64,000 nucleotides of DNA from Prevotellaceae bacterium UBA4301 (GCA_002395775.1 DGUV01000078.1:52393-116392), one strand, 5' to 3'. Counted from the stretch's first letter, positions 10,108-21,100 are shown. Made by a program: numbers and translations. The notes: generated by a model from the sequence alone, not told the origin.

Positions 10108-10610
10108 TTTTATTTTATTTTTTATCGTACGAGATTATCTTAGAGGTTTCTTCCGAATACTCATTCGTAGTGCCTCGAACGCAGACTCGAGAGGCATTGA
10201 ACCTAATCTCGGTGTCTTAGGAAAGCTCTCCTCCCAACGGGTGGAGGAAGGGGGAGGGGCCCTTCTCTCAAACCCAATACAAAGATATAACATTAGCATT
10301 GCGGTTCCCGAATGTGGGGCAACTATTTTCATTATTTATTTAATTTTTTCTTGTTACACTTGTTACAGTGTTACAGTTCTCAAGAGGCTATTTCTTTCCT
10401 TAAATATATTCCTATATTTATTAATAAATATAGATTTAGATTTTGACTTTTTAATAATGTTTTTTGGAACTGTAACAACTGTAACGCTGTAACGCGATAG
10501 TGTCTTTTCCTTGTCTTTTCCTGATTATGGCTGGTCTCGATTTTTCAAAAAGAGCCCATTCCATCGAAGAAAATGGAGCCCAGCGCACAAGCGCTAAATT
10601 GGAAACAAAG
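10108..10610. other. Non-coding gap upstream of the M60 gene
   Basis: No credible gene is seen. The stretch 10135-10290 contains small stems (GCCTC...GAGGC; CCTAA...TTAGG) and a lone minus-strand TATCTTTG at 10280-10287 without a -33 element at normal distance. The centre is very AT-rich and is flanked by inverted TGTTACA triplets, entered separately. Confidence 0.6.
10353..10493. repeat. Inverted 27-bp arms made of TGTTACA motifs around an AT-rich core
   Basis: The left arm 10353-10379 and right arm 10467-10493 are imperfect inverted copies, each with three GTTACA-type motifs at 8-10 nt spacing. The 87-nt core between them is nearly all A/T. No gene lies inside. Confidence 0.7.
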
Positions 10611-10640
10611 AAAGGGAGGCCCTGATTGAGACCTCCCTTT
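10611..10640 (-). terminator. Terminator of the first discoidin paralogue
   Basis: A 9-bp perfect stem (AAAGGGAGG with CCTCCCTTT) around a 12-nt loop. On the minus strand it ends in CCTCCCTTTCTTTG. It lies about 100 nt past the stop of the gene at 10739-14332. Confidence 0.75.
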
Positions 10641-10665
10641 TCATTTAAGTTGGATTAAGATTTGC

Positions 10666-10738
10666 TCACTTAACCACAACCTTGAACATTTGTTCTAAGT
10701 TGTTCACGTTCGGCAATGTAAGCGAGCTTTCATTGCTC
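10666..10738 (-). other. Duplicated 3' tail of the downstream paralogue gene (relic)
   Basis: The last codons and stop of the gene ending at 10739 (AAAGTTGTGATTAAGTGAG) recur 73 nt further on as AAGGTTGTGGTTAAGTGAG, again ending in a stop (...FKVVVK). The two copies are in different frames. This looks like a leftover of a duplicated or deleted sorting-tail end. Confidence 0.45.
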
Positions 10739-13700
10739 TCACTTAATCACAACTTTGACTCCGTTCAGGATGTAGATGCCCTTACCCATGCGGCTGGCAT
10801 CGTTCAGCGTTCCGCTCTTGGTTACGAGCTTGCCGTCGATGGTGTAGATGGCACCCTTCTTGGAAACGTTGGCAATAGCCTGCTCGATGCCGTCCTCGCC
10901 ATTCTCGTCCCATACGATGGTGACGTCGCTGGCTGTGCTGAAGCGGCTGTCGGCCGAGATGTAGGCATGGTTGGCTGCAACGCGGGTGAGTTCCACCATG
11001 ATGGCATCCTTTTCCACGGTGTTGACAACGAACTGGTTGCCTTTGCAGTACAGTACGCCACGGTCGATGACAATGGCCTCGTATGTTCCCTTCAGGGCTG
11101 CATCGGTCTGAGGTTCAGTGGCCTTGACTTCAAGTCCCATGTTGAATTTGACCATGTCGGCTTCTTCGCCTTCGGTGTAGTCCTCGGTCTTGCCATTGAT
11201 GTAGATGAACGGACGACCAGCGTCGGCCTTTTCGAGCTTCACGAGAGTCACGCTGTTGTTAGCGGGGTCAACGCTGCTGACGCTCCATATCTGGCCTTCA
11301 GTGGCAGTGATGTCAACGGGGAAACAGAAAGCATTGAGCGAGCCATAGACAACGGGCATCTGGAACTCTGTACCGTCAAAGTCGGCGGCAACGTCTTCTG
11401 CCTCATTGATGTACATGGCACTGGCAGAACCAAGCGTGTAGGCATTCCAAGTAACCAGAACGTTGTAGAGTTTCTGAGCGTGCAGATAGTTCTGGCTGGT
11501 GCCATTGATGTTCTGGGCAGAGATGACGTTGAAGCCATAACCCACGGCCTTCACGTTGAACAGTGAGGGATGAACGCTCAGGGTCACGGTGCTGGTTCCG
11601 CTGGTGGCCTTCAGGAACAGCTTGGTGGCCTTGTTCTGGATGATGTATGCGCTGTCGCCTACGTTGATGAAGCGGAACTTGGACATGTCTTTGTCGGTGA
11701 TGTCAGCATCGTCGTCAAAGAAGATGTTGTCACCCAGAGTGGCATCCTCGGCATCGAGAGGTTCGATTTCATAGCCCTCGTCGAGTGCCACATAATTGGC
11801 AACGGTCAGATACTTATCCCACAAGGGCTCGTCGGTGTTTTCTTCGTTGTAACCGGCAATCTTGTCCCAGTCGCGAGCCTCGAAGTCGCCTTCCGATGCA
11901 AACTTGATGCGATACCACTTGCCTTCCTTGATGCCGTTGGCAGCAGCCGTGATGGCTTCGCTCTGGGCCTTCAGGTCAGCCACATACTTGTCAGTCTGCT
12001 CTTGGGTGTAGGCGCCAGCTTTGTCGTATGCTGTGGCAGCAGCAACGGTGCCGGCCAGTGTGGTGGCTGTGCCCTTGTCGTTCCAGTAGCCAGGATTGGT
12101 GCCCAGCACTACGCCTTCGCCAACGTTCTCTACGCTGGCCAGTGTCTCGCGCAGTTCGGTGGGATCGACAAATTTCTCAATAAAGGCCTCATAGGCAGCC
12201 TTCAGGGCTTCGTACTGGGCGGCGGTCAGGTCGTCGAGCTCAAGGTCCTTCTGTGCTTCCAACACATCGTTGAGGTTCTTGCCCACTTCACCCATGACAT
12301 TGTACTGGCTGGTTTCAGATTCCTTGATGTCGCCACGATAGAGCTGGAACTCAGACAGATGACTGAATACGGAACCACTGGTGGTGCCGGTGATGTAGAA
12401 GCGGATGTACTTGTTGCCCTTTGTCTCAAAGGTCTCACTGGTGAAGCTTTCTGTGTTGCTGCCGTAGGGAGTGTCCCAGACAAACAACTGTTCACACTCT
12501 TCCATAGTAGCCGTCTCGGGGTCGTTGGTACCGCATACGGTGAGTTGGGTGATATGGTTTGCACTGACAGGTCGGCGAGTATAGGTTGCATAGACTGCAG
12601 TCACATCGGCCTCGCGAATCTCTGCCTGCCAGTAGTGCGTTCCCTCGTAGGCATTGTGCCAGTCGGAGTGCCAAAATGTGCTGGCGTTTCCGTCAATCAG
12701 GTATTCGATGTGCTGTCCCTCAGCAGAATCGGAAGCAGGGCTTGTCAGCTGTGATGCGTCGGTAATGAGGGCCACTTCCACCAAATCCTTGGCAATTGTC
12801 AGCTTCTCCTTGGCATCGGCCAGCATAATCTTGTAGCGCTCCTTCATCAGGGCCAGGTCTCTTTCGGGAGCATAGGCCTCGACGATGGCTTCGGCTACAG
12901 CATTGTCCACGGGGACGAATACCCATTCCGAACCACCTGCGAAGAGGGGTGTTTCGCTCTCCGGGTTGTACGAACCCGTTGCGTTCCAGAGCACGAGGTT
13001 GCCGTTGGTGCCCTTGCCGCTGTTGTGGCCGCCCTGATGGAAGTACCAGTAGCCTTCGTCTGTGTAACTTTCGCCTTCAACGGGAGCACGGCGGATGTTG
13101 ACATACGTTGTGCCTTCGTAGGTGGCAAACGGGTCGAGCTCAATCAGATTCTGGCTGTTGAGGCTCATGTACATGACACCACTTTTTGCAGTGATATTGT
13201 TGAAGCGCGACTCGGTGGCCATATTCACGAGGTCGATGTAGCCGTCCTTATTGGTCACCTTCCAGAGTGAGGCGCAGTCGTTGTCGATGTCGTCAACCGA
13301 ATTCCAGCGGCCGACGATGTTCTCGCCAGAGAGCACGCTGACCATGTACTTGTCGTGGTACACCGTCTGCTGAGTCTCTTCCTGAGTCTCCTCATCGACG
13401 ATGGTCTCCGTGGTGTAGTACTGCAGACCAGTTTTGATGCGATAGTAGCCGTCGGCCAGTGTCATGGTAGTGTTGCGTGATGCCAAGACGGCCTCGTATG
13501 CGGCCTTGATGTCGGACACCAGGTTGCGATAGAGGGATGCCAGTTCGGCATCGCTCAGACCGTCGAGGTCGGGATTGCCGTCGGCATCGTGGGCGGCCTG
13601 CAGGGTTGCTTCGTAGGCAGCGACCTCAGCTTCGCCGTAGTTTCCGGGTTCTGTGCCAGCCAGGAAGTGGTAGCCTTCGTACTTGTCCAGAGTGCTTTGC

Positions 13701-14332
13701 AGTTCCTGAAGTGCGGTCTTGGCCTCGCCCAGTTTCTTCATTGTCAGCGTAAAGTTGTTGGTGCGGGCAAAACCATTGTCGTCACCAACTCTGCTTACGA
13801 CGAATGTGAAGGTATATACATCCTCGTCATCATTTGTCCAAGAGATGTGCTGGATGTCATCGGGGTTGGCACTGACGACAGCTTCCAAATCTTCTGCGGC
13901 AACGCTAAGTCCACTATTCTCGGGGAAATTGTAGAATCCCTTTTGAGCAGTCCAGGCCGTTGCGTTGAAATCGAATTCTGCTGCTGTAATGTACCAGCCT
14001 TCCTCCACCATAAACTGGTAGGTGCCGTAGTTGCTGAAGAACATGAGGTTTACCATGTCATCGCCCCATGCCGACATGTTGTTGGCACTGGTTTTAATTA
14101 CATTGCCCCGGATGTCTGTAGAACTGTTGCCACCTTGCATACAAACAATCGAGAATCTGGGTGTCTCGGTGGAATTCCACACGCGAGCAAACGGGAAACT
14201 TTCGTTTCCGTTCCATGTAACCCACTTTCCGTTGTTCATGTCCACAGTGACAGTAACTTCATCCTGTGCAATCATGCTTGTTGCCCCGAAAAACGAGAGC
14301 AGCAAAGCGAAAAGCATGTAAAACTTCTTCAT
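10739..14332 (-). CDS. Discoidin-domain giant secreted protein, paralogue 1 (T9SS cargo)
   Basis: An 1,197-residue protein with a signal peptide (about 1-22), an N-terminal module starting VTVTVDMNNGKWVTW, a helical spacer (about 205-295), a conserved module GYYRIKTGLQYYT (about 300-490), a discoidin-like domain (about 530-690, IDGNASTFWHSDWHN), a second helical region (about 700-760, YEALKAAYEAFIEKFVDP), a further beta region, and the sorting tail YTIDGKLVTK...GIYILNGVKVVIK. No catalytic motif is recognised. Discoidin domains commonly bind glycans or cell surfaces, so an adhesin or glycan-binding role is a reasonable guess but unproven. It is closest to the neighbouring 14607-18083 gene, sharing the N-terminal module and the IVDEETQEET segment. 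It has its own promoter and terminator, so it is a separate transcription unit. Confidence 0.87.
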   Translation of the reverse strand: MKKFYMLFALLLSFFGATSMIAQDEVTVTVDMNNGKWVTWNGNESFPFARVWNSTETPRFSIVCMQGGNSSTDIRGNVIKTSANNMSAWGDDMVNLMFFSNYGTYQFMVEEGWYITAAEFDFNATAWTAQKGFYNFPENSGLSVAAEDLEAVVSANPDDIQHISWTNDDEDVYTFTFVVSRVGDDNGFARTNNFTLTMKKLGEAKTALQELQSTLDKYEGYHFLAGTEPGNYGEAEVAAYEATLQAAHDADGNPDLDGLSDAELASLYRNLVSDIKAAYEAVLASRNTTMTLADGYYRIKTGLQYYTTETIVDEETQEETQQTVYHDKYMVSVLSGENIVGRWNSVDDIDNDCASLWKVTNKDGYIDLVNMATESRFNNITAKSGVMYMSLNSQNLIELDPFATYEGTTYVNIRRAPVEGESYTDEGYWYFHQGGHNSGKGTNGNLVLWNATGSYNPESETPLFAGGSEWVFVPVDNAVAEAIVEAYAPERDLALMKERYKIMLADAKEKLTIAKDLVEVALITDASQLTSPASDSAEGQHIEYLIDGNASTFWHSDWHNAYEGTHYWQAEIREADVTAVYATYTRRPVSANHITQLTVCGTNDPETATMEECEQLFVWDTPYGSNTESFTSETFETKGNKYIRFYITGTTSGSVFSHLSEFQLYRGDIKESETSQYNVMGEVGKNLNDVLEAQKDLELDDLTAAQYEALKAAYEAFIEKFVDPTELRETLASVENVGEGVVLGTNPGYWNDKGTATTLAGTVAAATAYDKAGAYTQEQTDKYVADLKAQSEAITAAANGIKEGKWYRIKFASEGDFEARDWDKIAGYNEENTDEPLWDKYLTVANYVALDEGYEIEPLDAEDATLGDNIFFDDDADITDKDMSKFRFINVGDSAYIIQNKATKLFLKATSGTSTVTLSVHPSLFNVKAVGYGFNVISAQNINGTSQNYLHAQKLYNVLVTWNAYTLGSASAMYINEAEDVAADFDGTEFQMPVVYGSLNAFCFPVDITATEGQIWSVSSVDPANNSVTLVKLEKADAGRPFIYINGKTEDYTEGEEADMVKFNMGLEVKATEPQTDAALKGTYEAIVIDRGVLYCKGNQFVVNTVEKDAIMVELTRVAANHAYISADSRFSTASDVTIVWDENGEDGIEQAIANVSKKGAIYTIDGKLVTKSGTLNDASRMGKGIYILNGVKVVIK

Positions 14333-14393
14333 ACTTTTTAGGTTTTGGTTAATAATTGGTTAGTAATTTGGTTAATTTAAGGTTCTTCAGTCG

Positions 14394-14426
14394 CAAAGAT
14401 ATGAAAAAAACGTGATATTATGCAAA
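14394..14426 (-). promoter_or_regulatory. Promoter of discoidin paralogue 1
   Basis: Minus-strand TTTG (14423-14426), 21 nt, TATCTTTG (14394-14401), about 60 nt upstream of the ATG. Confidence 0.85.
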
Positions 14427-14444
14427 TTTTTACCATTATATTTT

Positions 14445-14454
14445 CGCGTGCGCG
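14445..14454. other. Alternating CG island (CGCGTGCGCG)
   Basis: A run of alternating pyrimidine-purine GC pairs inside an otherwise AT-rich gap. Similar islands occur at 25661-25682 and 62325-62336. Confidence 0.5.
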
Positions 14455-14539
14455 TAGTCGGGCATGGTAAAGATTGTTTACACTTTCGTTCTGGGCTTTA
14501 TTATAAAATATTTCTATAGAGAGAGTAAAACTTATTTAC

Positions 14540-14580
14540 AAAAAAGTCAGAAGCACAACCTCCGTGGCTGTGCCTCTGGC
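14540..14580 (-). terminator. Terminator of discoidin paralogue 2
   Basis: A 12-bp stem with two G-U or mismatched positions (14546-14557 with 14569-14580), followed on the minus strand by six T residues, 26 nt past the stop at 14607. Confidence 0.75.
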
Positions 14581-14606
14581 TGAAATGGGATGTGGGCGTT
14601 TTGGGA

Positions 14607-17600
14607 TTATTTCACCAAGACGCGGATGCCGTTGACGATGTACACGCCCTTGGGCATGTGGCGCAGGCTGCTGAGGTTGCCCTTCTGGGTCACAAAACGG
14701 CCGTCAAGCGTGTAGATGGCTCCCTCGCGGGCCACGCGTTGCAGCGTATCGGTGATGTTGTCCTCGGCTTGGAGGTCGATGACAAGTTGCACCTCGGTAG
14801 TGGGATCGAGGTTGCTGTCGGGGGTGACGTAGGCCGAGTTGGCACTGAGCGTACGGCTGTCCGACTTGTTGACCAGCAGACGGTTGCCGCTGGCATAGAG
14901 GTCGCCGTCGGAGAGCGTGAGGGCCTCGAATGTACCCTTCATGGCTCCGCCATCCTGTGGCTGTCTCACAAAGTCGTAGCCGTGGGTGAAGATGTGATTT
15001 TCAGACACACCTTCAGCTGTGTAGGCCGAGGGGTCGCTGCCGGGCAGGTAGAGGAATGGGCGCCCGGCCTCGGCCTTGGTCATGGGGAAGAGGGTAGCAG
15101 TGTTGCCCTCGAGGGTGAGGCCAAACATGCCTTCTTCAGCCTCCACTTCCACGGGGAAGCAGTAGGCCGTGAGGCTGCCCTTGATGGCTGTCAGATTGAA
15201 TTCGGTGCCGTCGTAGTCGGCGGTCACATCGCCTGCCTCCTCAATGTAGATGGAGGCTTCCGTACCCGGGGCAACTGACGAGCCGTTGCGCACACTGTTG
15301 TAGGAGAGGTAGCAGTTGAGCACGTTCTGCCGCTCGCCCCACAGTGAGGTGAAGGGCAGCGCACACAGACCGTAGCCAATGGCCTGCGGACGGACGAGTG
15401 AAGCTTGCGGACTCACGTTGACATAGTTGACGTTGGAACTGCGGGCGTTGACAAAGAGGCCCGTCCCCTTGTTCTGCATGACATAAGCCGAATCGCCCAC
15501 GCTGATGAAACGGAAGAGCGACATGTCGGTGTTGGCAATGTCCTTGTCTGCCTGCAGGAAGAGCATGTCGCCGAGCGTTGCGCTTTCGGGTGTCAGGGAC
15601 TCAATCTCGTAGTAGTCGCCATGGTTCACGTAGTCGGCCACGGCAATGTACTTGCCCAGGATGGACTCATGGTCGTCGGTCTCGGCGAAGTTGCCCTTCT
15701 TCCAGCCATATTTCTCGAAATCGGCTTCGGGAGCAAAGTGCAGGCGATACCACTTGTCGGTGCGCACGCCGTTGGCCAAGCTCATGATGGTGTTGTAGGC
15801 TTTGGTCAGGGCCTTGATGTAGGCGTCGCTTTTGTCGGGATAGAGGTCGCCCTTCTGGTCGTAGGCCGCAACCTCGTCATAGAGTGCCTTGAAGCTGGCC
15901 GCCTGGCTGTCGTCGGCCCAGTAGCCAGGCTGCGTGCCAACGAGGATGCCCTCGGAGGCGCTCTTGGTCAGGGCCAGAAGTCGGCGCAGGGGAGCAGGGT
16001 CGACAAACTTCGTCATGAATGCATCGTAGGCGGTCTTCAGCGCGTCATAGTCGGCCTGCTTGAGGTCGGCATCGCTGATGGAGGCCTGGTCGGCAATCAC
16101 CTGCACGAGGTCGGTGTAGAGATTGCCCATGGAGTTGGCCTGGGCGTTGGGGTTAGGACTGTTGACACTGAGCTGGAACTCGGCCACGGAGGCGTAGGTG
16201 TAGCCGTTGGCCTTGTAGCGGAAGTCCGTGAAGTAGAAGCGCAGGAAACGATATCCCTTTGTGTCGAAGGGCGTTGTGGTCACGGGGGTGTGGCTGGTGT
16301 TGTAGGCGGTGTTCAGTGTGGCCAGCGGTGCCCAGGTTTGTTCGTCGGCATCGGGGTCGTTGCTGCCCTTTACCGTCCACTGCAGCACCTGGTAGTAGTA
16401 GCCGTCGTCCTCTGTGGCATGGGTGATGGTCAGTTCAACGTTGTTCGACACGGGCTCGTTCAGTTCCACTTGCAGGTAGGGATTCTCCCCCGAGGTCCAG
16501 GTAGCATACCAGGCAACATTCGTCTTTCCGTCAGTCAGGTAGCTCAGGGGATAGCTGCTATAGGAGTAGGGCGAGCTGAATTGTGAACTTTCGGTGATGA
16601 GGTCGGTGCTGACGATTTCGCGGGCAATCTCCAACTTCTGGTTGGCCTCGTCCAGCAGTTTGTGGTAGGCGCTTACCAGGGCTTCGTGCTCCATCTCGGG
16701 GCGGTAGGAGTCGATGGCCTTCTGAGCATCCTCGTCGCTCACGGGCACAAATATCCATTCCGATCCTCCGGCTCCCTGCTCGGATGTGTAGCTACTTGTC
16801 CAGATGACCAGGTTGCCGCTTGTGCCAGTGCCTTGCTTGTGGCCGTTCTGGTGAATGTACCAGTAGCCGGCGCGGCTGTAGGCATCGTCGGCTTGTGGCG
16901 CTATGCGGAGGTTGGTGAGTGTGACGCCGTCGGTGGTGGTGACTGGCTCGATGGCTATCAGATACTGGCTTTCGGGACTCAGGGTGATTGGGGTGCTGGT
17001 GGTCATGATGCGGTCGAAGCGGGCTTGGGTAGCCACGTTGACGAGGTCGTAGTTGTCACCCTTCTTTGTTATCTTCCACAGCGAGTGACAGTCGGTCTCC
17101 AGATTGCTGGGCGTCAGCCATCGGCCCTGGATGGTGTTGTCAGTCTTGGCTACGCTCATGTACTTGTCATGATAGGTCTTGACGAGGGTTTCCTCCTGTG
17201 TCTCCTCATCCACGATGTATTTGCTGGTGTAGTATTGCAGGCCGGTCTTGATGCGATAGTATCCATCGGGGATGTCCAAGGGTACACGGCTGTTGAGCAC
17301 GGCCTGATAGGCATCCAGAATGTCCTGTATCTTCTTCATAATCTGTTCCGTGGTCCACTGGTCTGCATCGGGGGCACTATCGATGTCGGCAGCCTGGAGC
17401 GCTGCATTGAAGGCCGCCACCGCTTCGGCTCCGTACTCGCCGGGATTGGTACCTACTGTGAAGGCTTTGTCGCCCGAGGCGCTATAGACGCGATAGGCCT
17501 CCAGTGTCTCGTAGAGATGGATGAGGGCCGTAGCGCGGTCGTCCATCTTTGTCAGGGTGACAACGAACTTCTTGGCTACGGCAAAGCACATGGCCGCATT

Positions 17601-18083
17601 GCCGCTTACCGTCATTTCCAACGACTGGACGTCAAGTCCGCTGACCGAAGCGTTTGCACTCTGGGTGGCACTGCTGTTTCGGACGGTGGGTTCGTTGTTT
17701 AGTGACACGCCAATCCACTCGGGCCCCAGATTGTAGTAGCTGGCGTAGTAGAAGTCGGCTACGAAGTCGATGCTGACAGCTGAGATGCTGTAGCCTGTCG
17801 AGGTCTCGATGATGTAGGTGGTTGATACGTCCGTACCGCTGCTGGCATCGTAGAACATGAGGCTCGCGTCGTCCCAGGTACACATCCACTTTGTACCATT
17901 CTTGTGACGTATGGTAACTTGTGGGTCAGTGTTGTTGGTGACCCATTTCGAGGCATAGCCGCTGGTGAGGTCAGTCCAGTCGCCTGTTGTCATATCGACC
18001 GTCACGTCAATGGTTTCGGCCAATGCCCTCGTTGCTCCCCAAAAGGAGAGCAACAGGGCTAAAAGAATACTTAATCGTTTCAT
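14607..18083 (-). CDS. Discoidin-domain giant secreted protein, paralogue 2 (T9SS cargo)
   Basis: A 1,158-residue paralogue with the same order of parts: signal peptide (about 1-22), N-terminal module (VDMTTGDWTDL), helical spacer, GYYRIKTGLQYYTSKYIVDE module, discoidin-like domain (about 505-660), helical region (YDALKTAYDAFMTKFVDP) and sorting tail (YTLDGRFVTQ...GVYIVNGIRVLVK). Its discoidin core is the most diverged: the FWHSDWHN motif of the other copies is AWYATWTSG here, and the ETxQYNVMG motif is reduced to ANSMGNL, so ligand choice may differ. It begins only 28 nt after the stop of the 18112 gene with no terminator or promoter between, so the two are probably one operon. No catalytic site is recognised. 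Confidence 0.86.
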   Translation of the reverse strand: MKRLSILLALLLSFWGATRALAETIDVTVDMTTGDWTDLTSGYASKWVTNNTDPQVTIRHKNGTKWMCTWDDASLMFYDASSGTDVSTTYIIETSTGYSISAVSIDFVADFYYASYYNLGPEWIGVSLNNEPTVRNSSATQSANASVSGLDVQSLEMTVSGNAAMCFAVAKKFVVTLTKMDDRATALIHLYETLEAYRVYSASGDKAFTVGTNPGEYGAEAVAAFNAALQAADIDSAPDADQWTTEQIMKKIQDILDAYQAVLNSRVPLDIPDGYYRIKTGLQYYTSKYIVDEETQEETLVKTYHDKYMSVAKTDNTIQGRWLTPSNLETDCHSLWKITKKGDNYDLVNVATQARFDRIMTTSTPITLSPESQYLIAIEPVTTTDGVTLTNLRIAPQADDAYSRAGYWYIHQNGHKQGTGTSGNLVIWTSSYTSEQGAGGSEWIFVPVSDEDAQKAIDSYRPEMEHEALVSAYHKLLDEANQKLEIAREIVSTDLITESSQFSSPYSYSSYPLSYLTDGKTNVAWYATWTSGENPYLQVELNEPVSNNVELTITHATEDDGYYYQVLQWTVKGSNDPDADEQTWAPLATLNTAYNTSHTPVTTTPFDTKGYRFLRFYFTDFRYKANGYTYASVAEFQLSVNSPNPNAQANSMGNLYTDLVQVIADQASISDADLKQADYDALKTAYDAFMTKFVDPAPLRRLLALTKSASEGILVGTQPGYWADDSQAASFKALYDEVAAYDQKGDLYPDKSDAYIKALTKAYNTIMSLANGVRTDKWYRLHFAPEADFEKYGWKKGNFAETDDHESILGKYIAVADYVNHGDYYEIESLTPESATLGDMLFLQADKDIANTDMSLFRFISVGDSAYVMQNKGTGLFVNARSSNVNYVNVSPQASLVRPQAIGYGLCALPFTSLWGERQNVLNCYLSYNSVRNGSSVAPGTEASIYIEEAGDVTADYDGTEFNLTAIKGSLTAYCFPVEVEAEEGMFGLTLEGNTATLFPMTKAEAGRPFLYLPGSDPSAYTAEGVSENHIFTHGYDFVRQPQDGGAMKGTFEALTLSDGDLYASGNRLLVNKSDSRTLSANSAYVTPDSNLDPTTEVQLVIDLQAEDNITDTLQRVAREGAIYTLDGRFVTQKGNLSSLRHMPKGVYIVNGIRVLVK

Positions 18084-18111
18084 GGTAAGAGTGGTTTAAG
18101 GTTGATGCTTC

Positions 18112-21100
18112 CTACTGCTTGCTGACTTTTACGCCGTTCAGAATGTAGATGCCCCTCGGCAGCGAGTTCAGGTTGCTGCGACGACTTACGAGTCGCCCAT
18201 CTAGGGTATAGACTGCACCTCCCTGTGCAACCTTGTTCAGCACTTCGGCAATGCTGTCAGCGCCGTTGCCAAAGATGACGGTTGTCTGGGCCTCCAGGTT
18301 GTAGGATTCATCGCCCGAGATGTAGGCTCCGTTGGCGTTGACGGCTGTGTTCGAACGCTTGCTCACAGCTAAGGTGTTGCCCTCAGCAATGATGACGCCG
18401 GCTCCTACGGCCTTGTTTTCGAAGGTTCCCTTCAGCGGGCGGCTGGTTTGTGGCTCAGTCACCAGTTCGTAGCCGTGCTTGAAGACGGTCATGTCGTGGT
18501 CGTCTGTCGTGGCATCGGCCAGATAGTCGTCGGGCGAGCCCTTGATGTAGAGGAAGGGCCGGCCGGGCTGGGCTTTCTCCATCTTAGCCAGCGTGATTTC
18601 GGTACCTTCAACCTTCTCCACTCCCCACATCTGTCCTTCGGTGGCACTGATTTCGACAGGGAAACAGAAGGCATAGAGCTGACCGTCGAGTGTGGATATG
18701 CGGAATTCCTCGCCCGTGTAGTCGCTGGCCACGTCTTCGGCTTCTTCGATGAGCAGGGCGCTGTTGCTTCCGGGAGTATAGGCATTCCATGTGACGAGCA
18801 CATTGTTGGCCAGCTGGATGTGCAGATAATTCTGGTCCACACCCTTGAGATCGCGGGCAGCGATGGCGCTGAGGCCATAGCCAATGGCTCGTGTGTTGAA
18901 TAGGGTGGGGTGGGCACTCAGACTCATTGGACCTGTGGCTCCGCCAGCCTTGATGAACAGTCCTGTGGCTTTGTTCTGTAGCATATAGGCGCTGTCACCT
19001 ATGTTGATGAAGCGGAACTTGGCGAGGTCGGCATTTTGCATCTCCGTTATGTCCTCGACAAAGACGTGGAGCTGCTGGTTCAGCCCTGTCTCCTCAGCTA
19101 TGCACTCCTCCACCTCGATCCCGTTGTCCTCGTTCTTGATGGCATTGGTCACAGCAATGTATTTGCCAAACAAGGAGGGAACCATGGTGACACCGGTTTG
19201 CTCGTTGATGGTGGCATTGGCACCTGCCTTGCTCCAGCTGTTGTCGTCATACATTTGTTCGGGTGCGAAGCGCAGGTAGTACCATTTGCCTTCCTTGATG
19301 CCGATGGCCGATGAATAGAAGTTGTCGGAACAGGTTTGGAGTTGTTCGATAAACCTTTCGCTTTCTTCCGGCGCGTAGTTGCCAGCTGCATCGTAGGCCT
19401 CGGCACTCTGTATGAGGGAGGTGAGGGTGGCGGCAGTGCTGTTGTCGGCCCAATAGCCAGGTTGTGTGCCGATGGCAAGTCCGTTGGTGGCGCCCTTCAC
19501 GCGGTCGATGGCAGCGCGCAGGGCGGCTGGATTGACAAATTTCTGCATAAAGGCATCGTAGGCTGTTTTCAAGGCATTGAACTCCTCGTAAGTGATGTCG
19601 TCGCGTTCGATGTCGGACTGCTCGTCAACTACTTTTTGCAGGTTGGTAGCCAGGTCGCCCATGACATTGTACTGACAGGTTTCGGAATGGATGACCTCGG
19701 CGCGGAACATCTGCAGTTCAGCCATGTGGGCAAAGACGGGAGTCTTGGAGCCCGTGGTGCGTACAAAGTAGTAGCGGATGTACTTATGCCCCTTCGTCTC
19801 AAATATGTCGCTGGTAAGGGTCTCGGTAAAACTGCTGACGGGTGTGTTCAGGTCGGCCAGATGTTCACACTCTTCCTGTGTGGCGTCGAAGTCGTCGCAG
19901 CCATAGACGGCCCAGTCGATGATTTGGTTGCCGCTGTTGTTACGGCGAGTGAAACGCATAACGGCTGCAGTGACGTCGTTGTCAACGATTTCCACCTGCA
20001 GGTAGTGGGGCTCAGTGAAGTTGTTGTGCCAGTCGCTGTGCCAGAAGGTATTAGCATCGCCGTCAATCAGGGCTTCAATGCTACCCTCGCTTGTTTCGGT
20101 GAAAGGGCTGGATAGTTGTTCGACGGCTCGGATCAGTGGCTCGTCATCATATACCTTCTTTTGTATGTCTTGGGCAATCTCCAGGTTCTGTTGAGCGTTG
20201 GTCATGATGCTGTCATATTGGGCCAGCATCTTTTCGCGGTCCCACATGGGTGCATAGGCGTCGATGATGGCCTGTGCCTCCTCGTCGCTGACACTGATGA
20301 ACTGCCACTCCGAGCCGTGAGGCCCGTCTTCGCCATAGGTGGCGTACCATCCCACGATGTTGCCGTCGGAACCCTCGCCACCATTGTGCCCGCCTTGATG
20401 CAGGTATCGACCTTCAGAAGCGTTTTGCGGATGAACGTTGAGGTTGACATAAACCACATCATCGATGGTGATGGCTGGGGTGACAATCATTTCGGCAGTA
20501 CTCTCCGTTGACATGGTGACGGCCGTGCTTTGCGATACCTCGTTGAATCCGGAGTTCGTACCTGTGTTCCACAGTTTGATGTGCCCATTGCCCAGATTGG
20601 TAACCTTCCAGAGATAGGTGGCATCGGTCATGATATCGTCGGGTGAGCCCCAGCGGGCATTGATGGTGCTGCCGTTGAGTCGGCAGTACATGTATTTGTC
20701 CACTTCCACTTGGGTTTCCACCATGGTTTCCTCGTCTGTTACGGTGGTGGTGTATGTCTGTCCGGTTTTCAGCCAATAGTATCCATCGGCCAGGTTGTAG
20801 GGTACGCGGCTGGCCAGCACGGCTTCGTAAGCTGCAACGATGTTTTGCGCCAGCTGTCGTAGTTCTTCGGGTGTGTAGTTCTCGAGATTCAAGTCGGGAT
20901 TGTCGCGGTCGGCTGCATCTAGGGCGGCTTCAAAGGCTGCCACGGCTTCGGCACTGTATTGACCGGCATCGGTGCCCACGCTGAAGCTGCCGCGATACTG
21001 GCCATACTGTTCGAAGGTGACTGTCAGTTCGTTCATGGCAGCGTCGTAGTCGCTAAGTTCGTCAAAGATGACTTCGTGGAACGAGTAGTCGGCATTGCCG

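Noticed and set aside
10135..10332. 65-codon minus open frame upstream of the M60 gene
   Set aside because: No promoter with proper -33, composition unlike the neighbours, and no recognised family.
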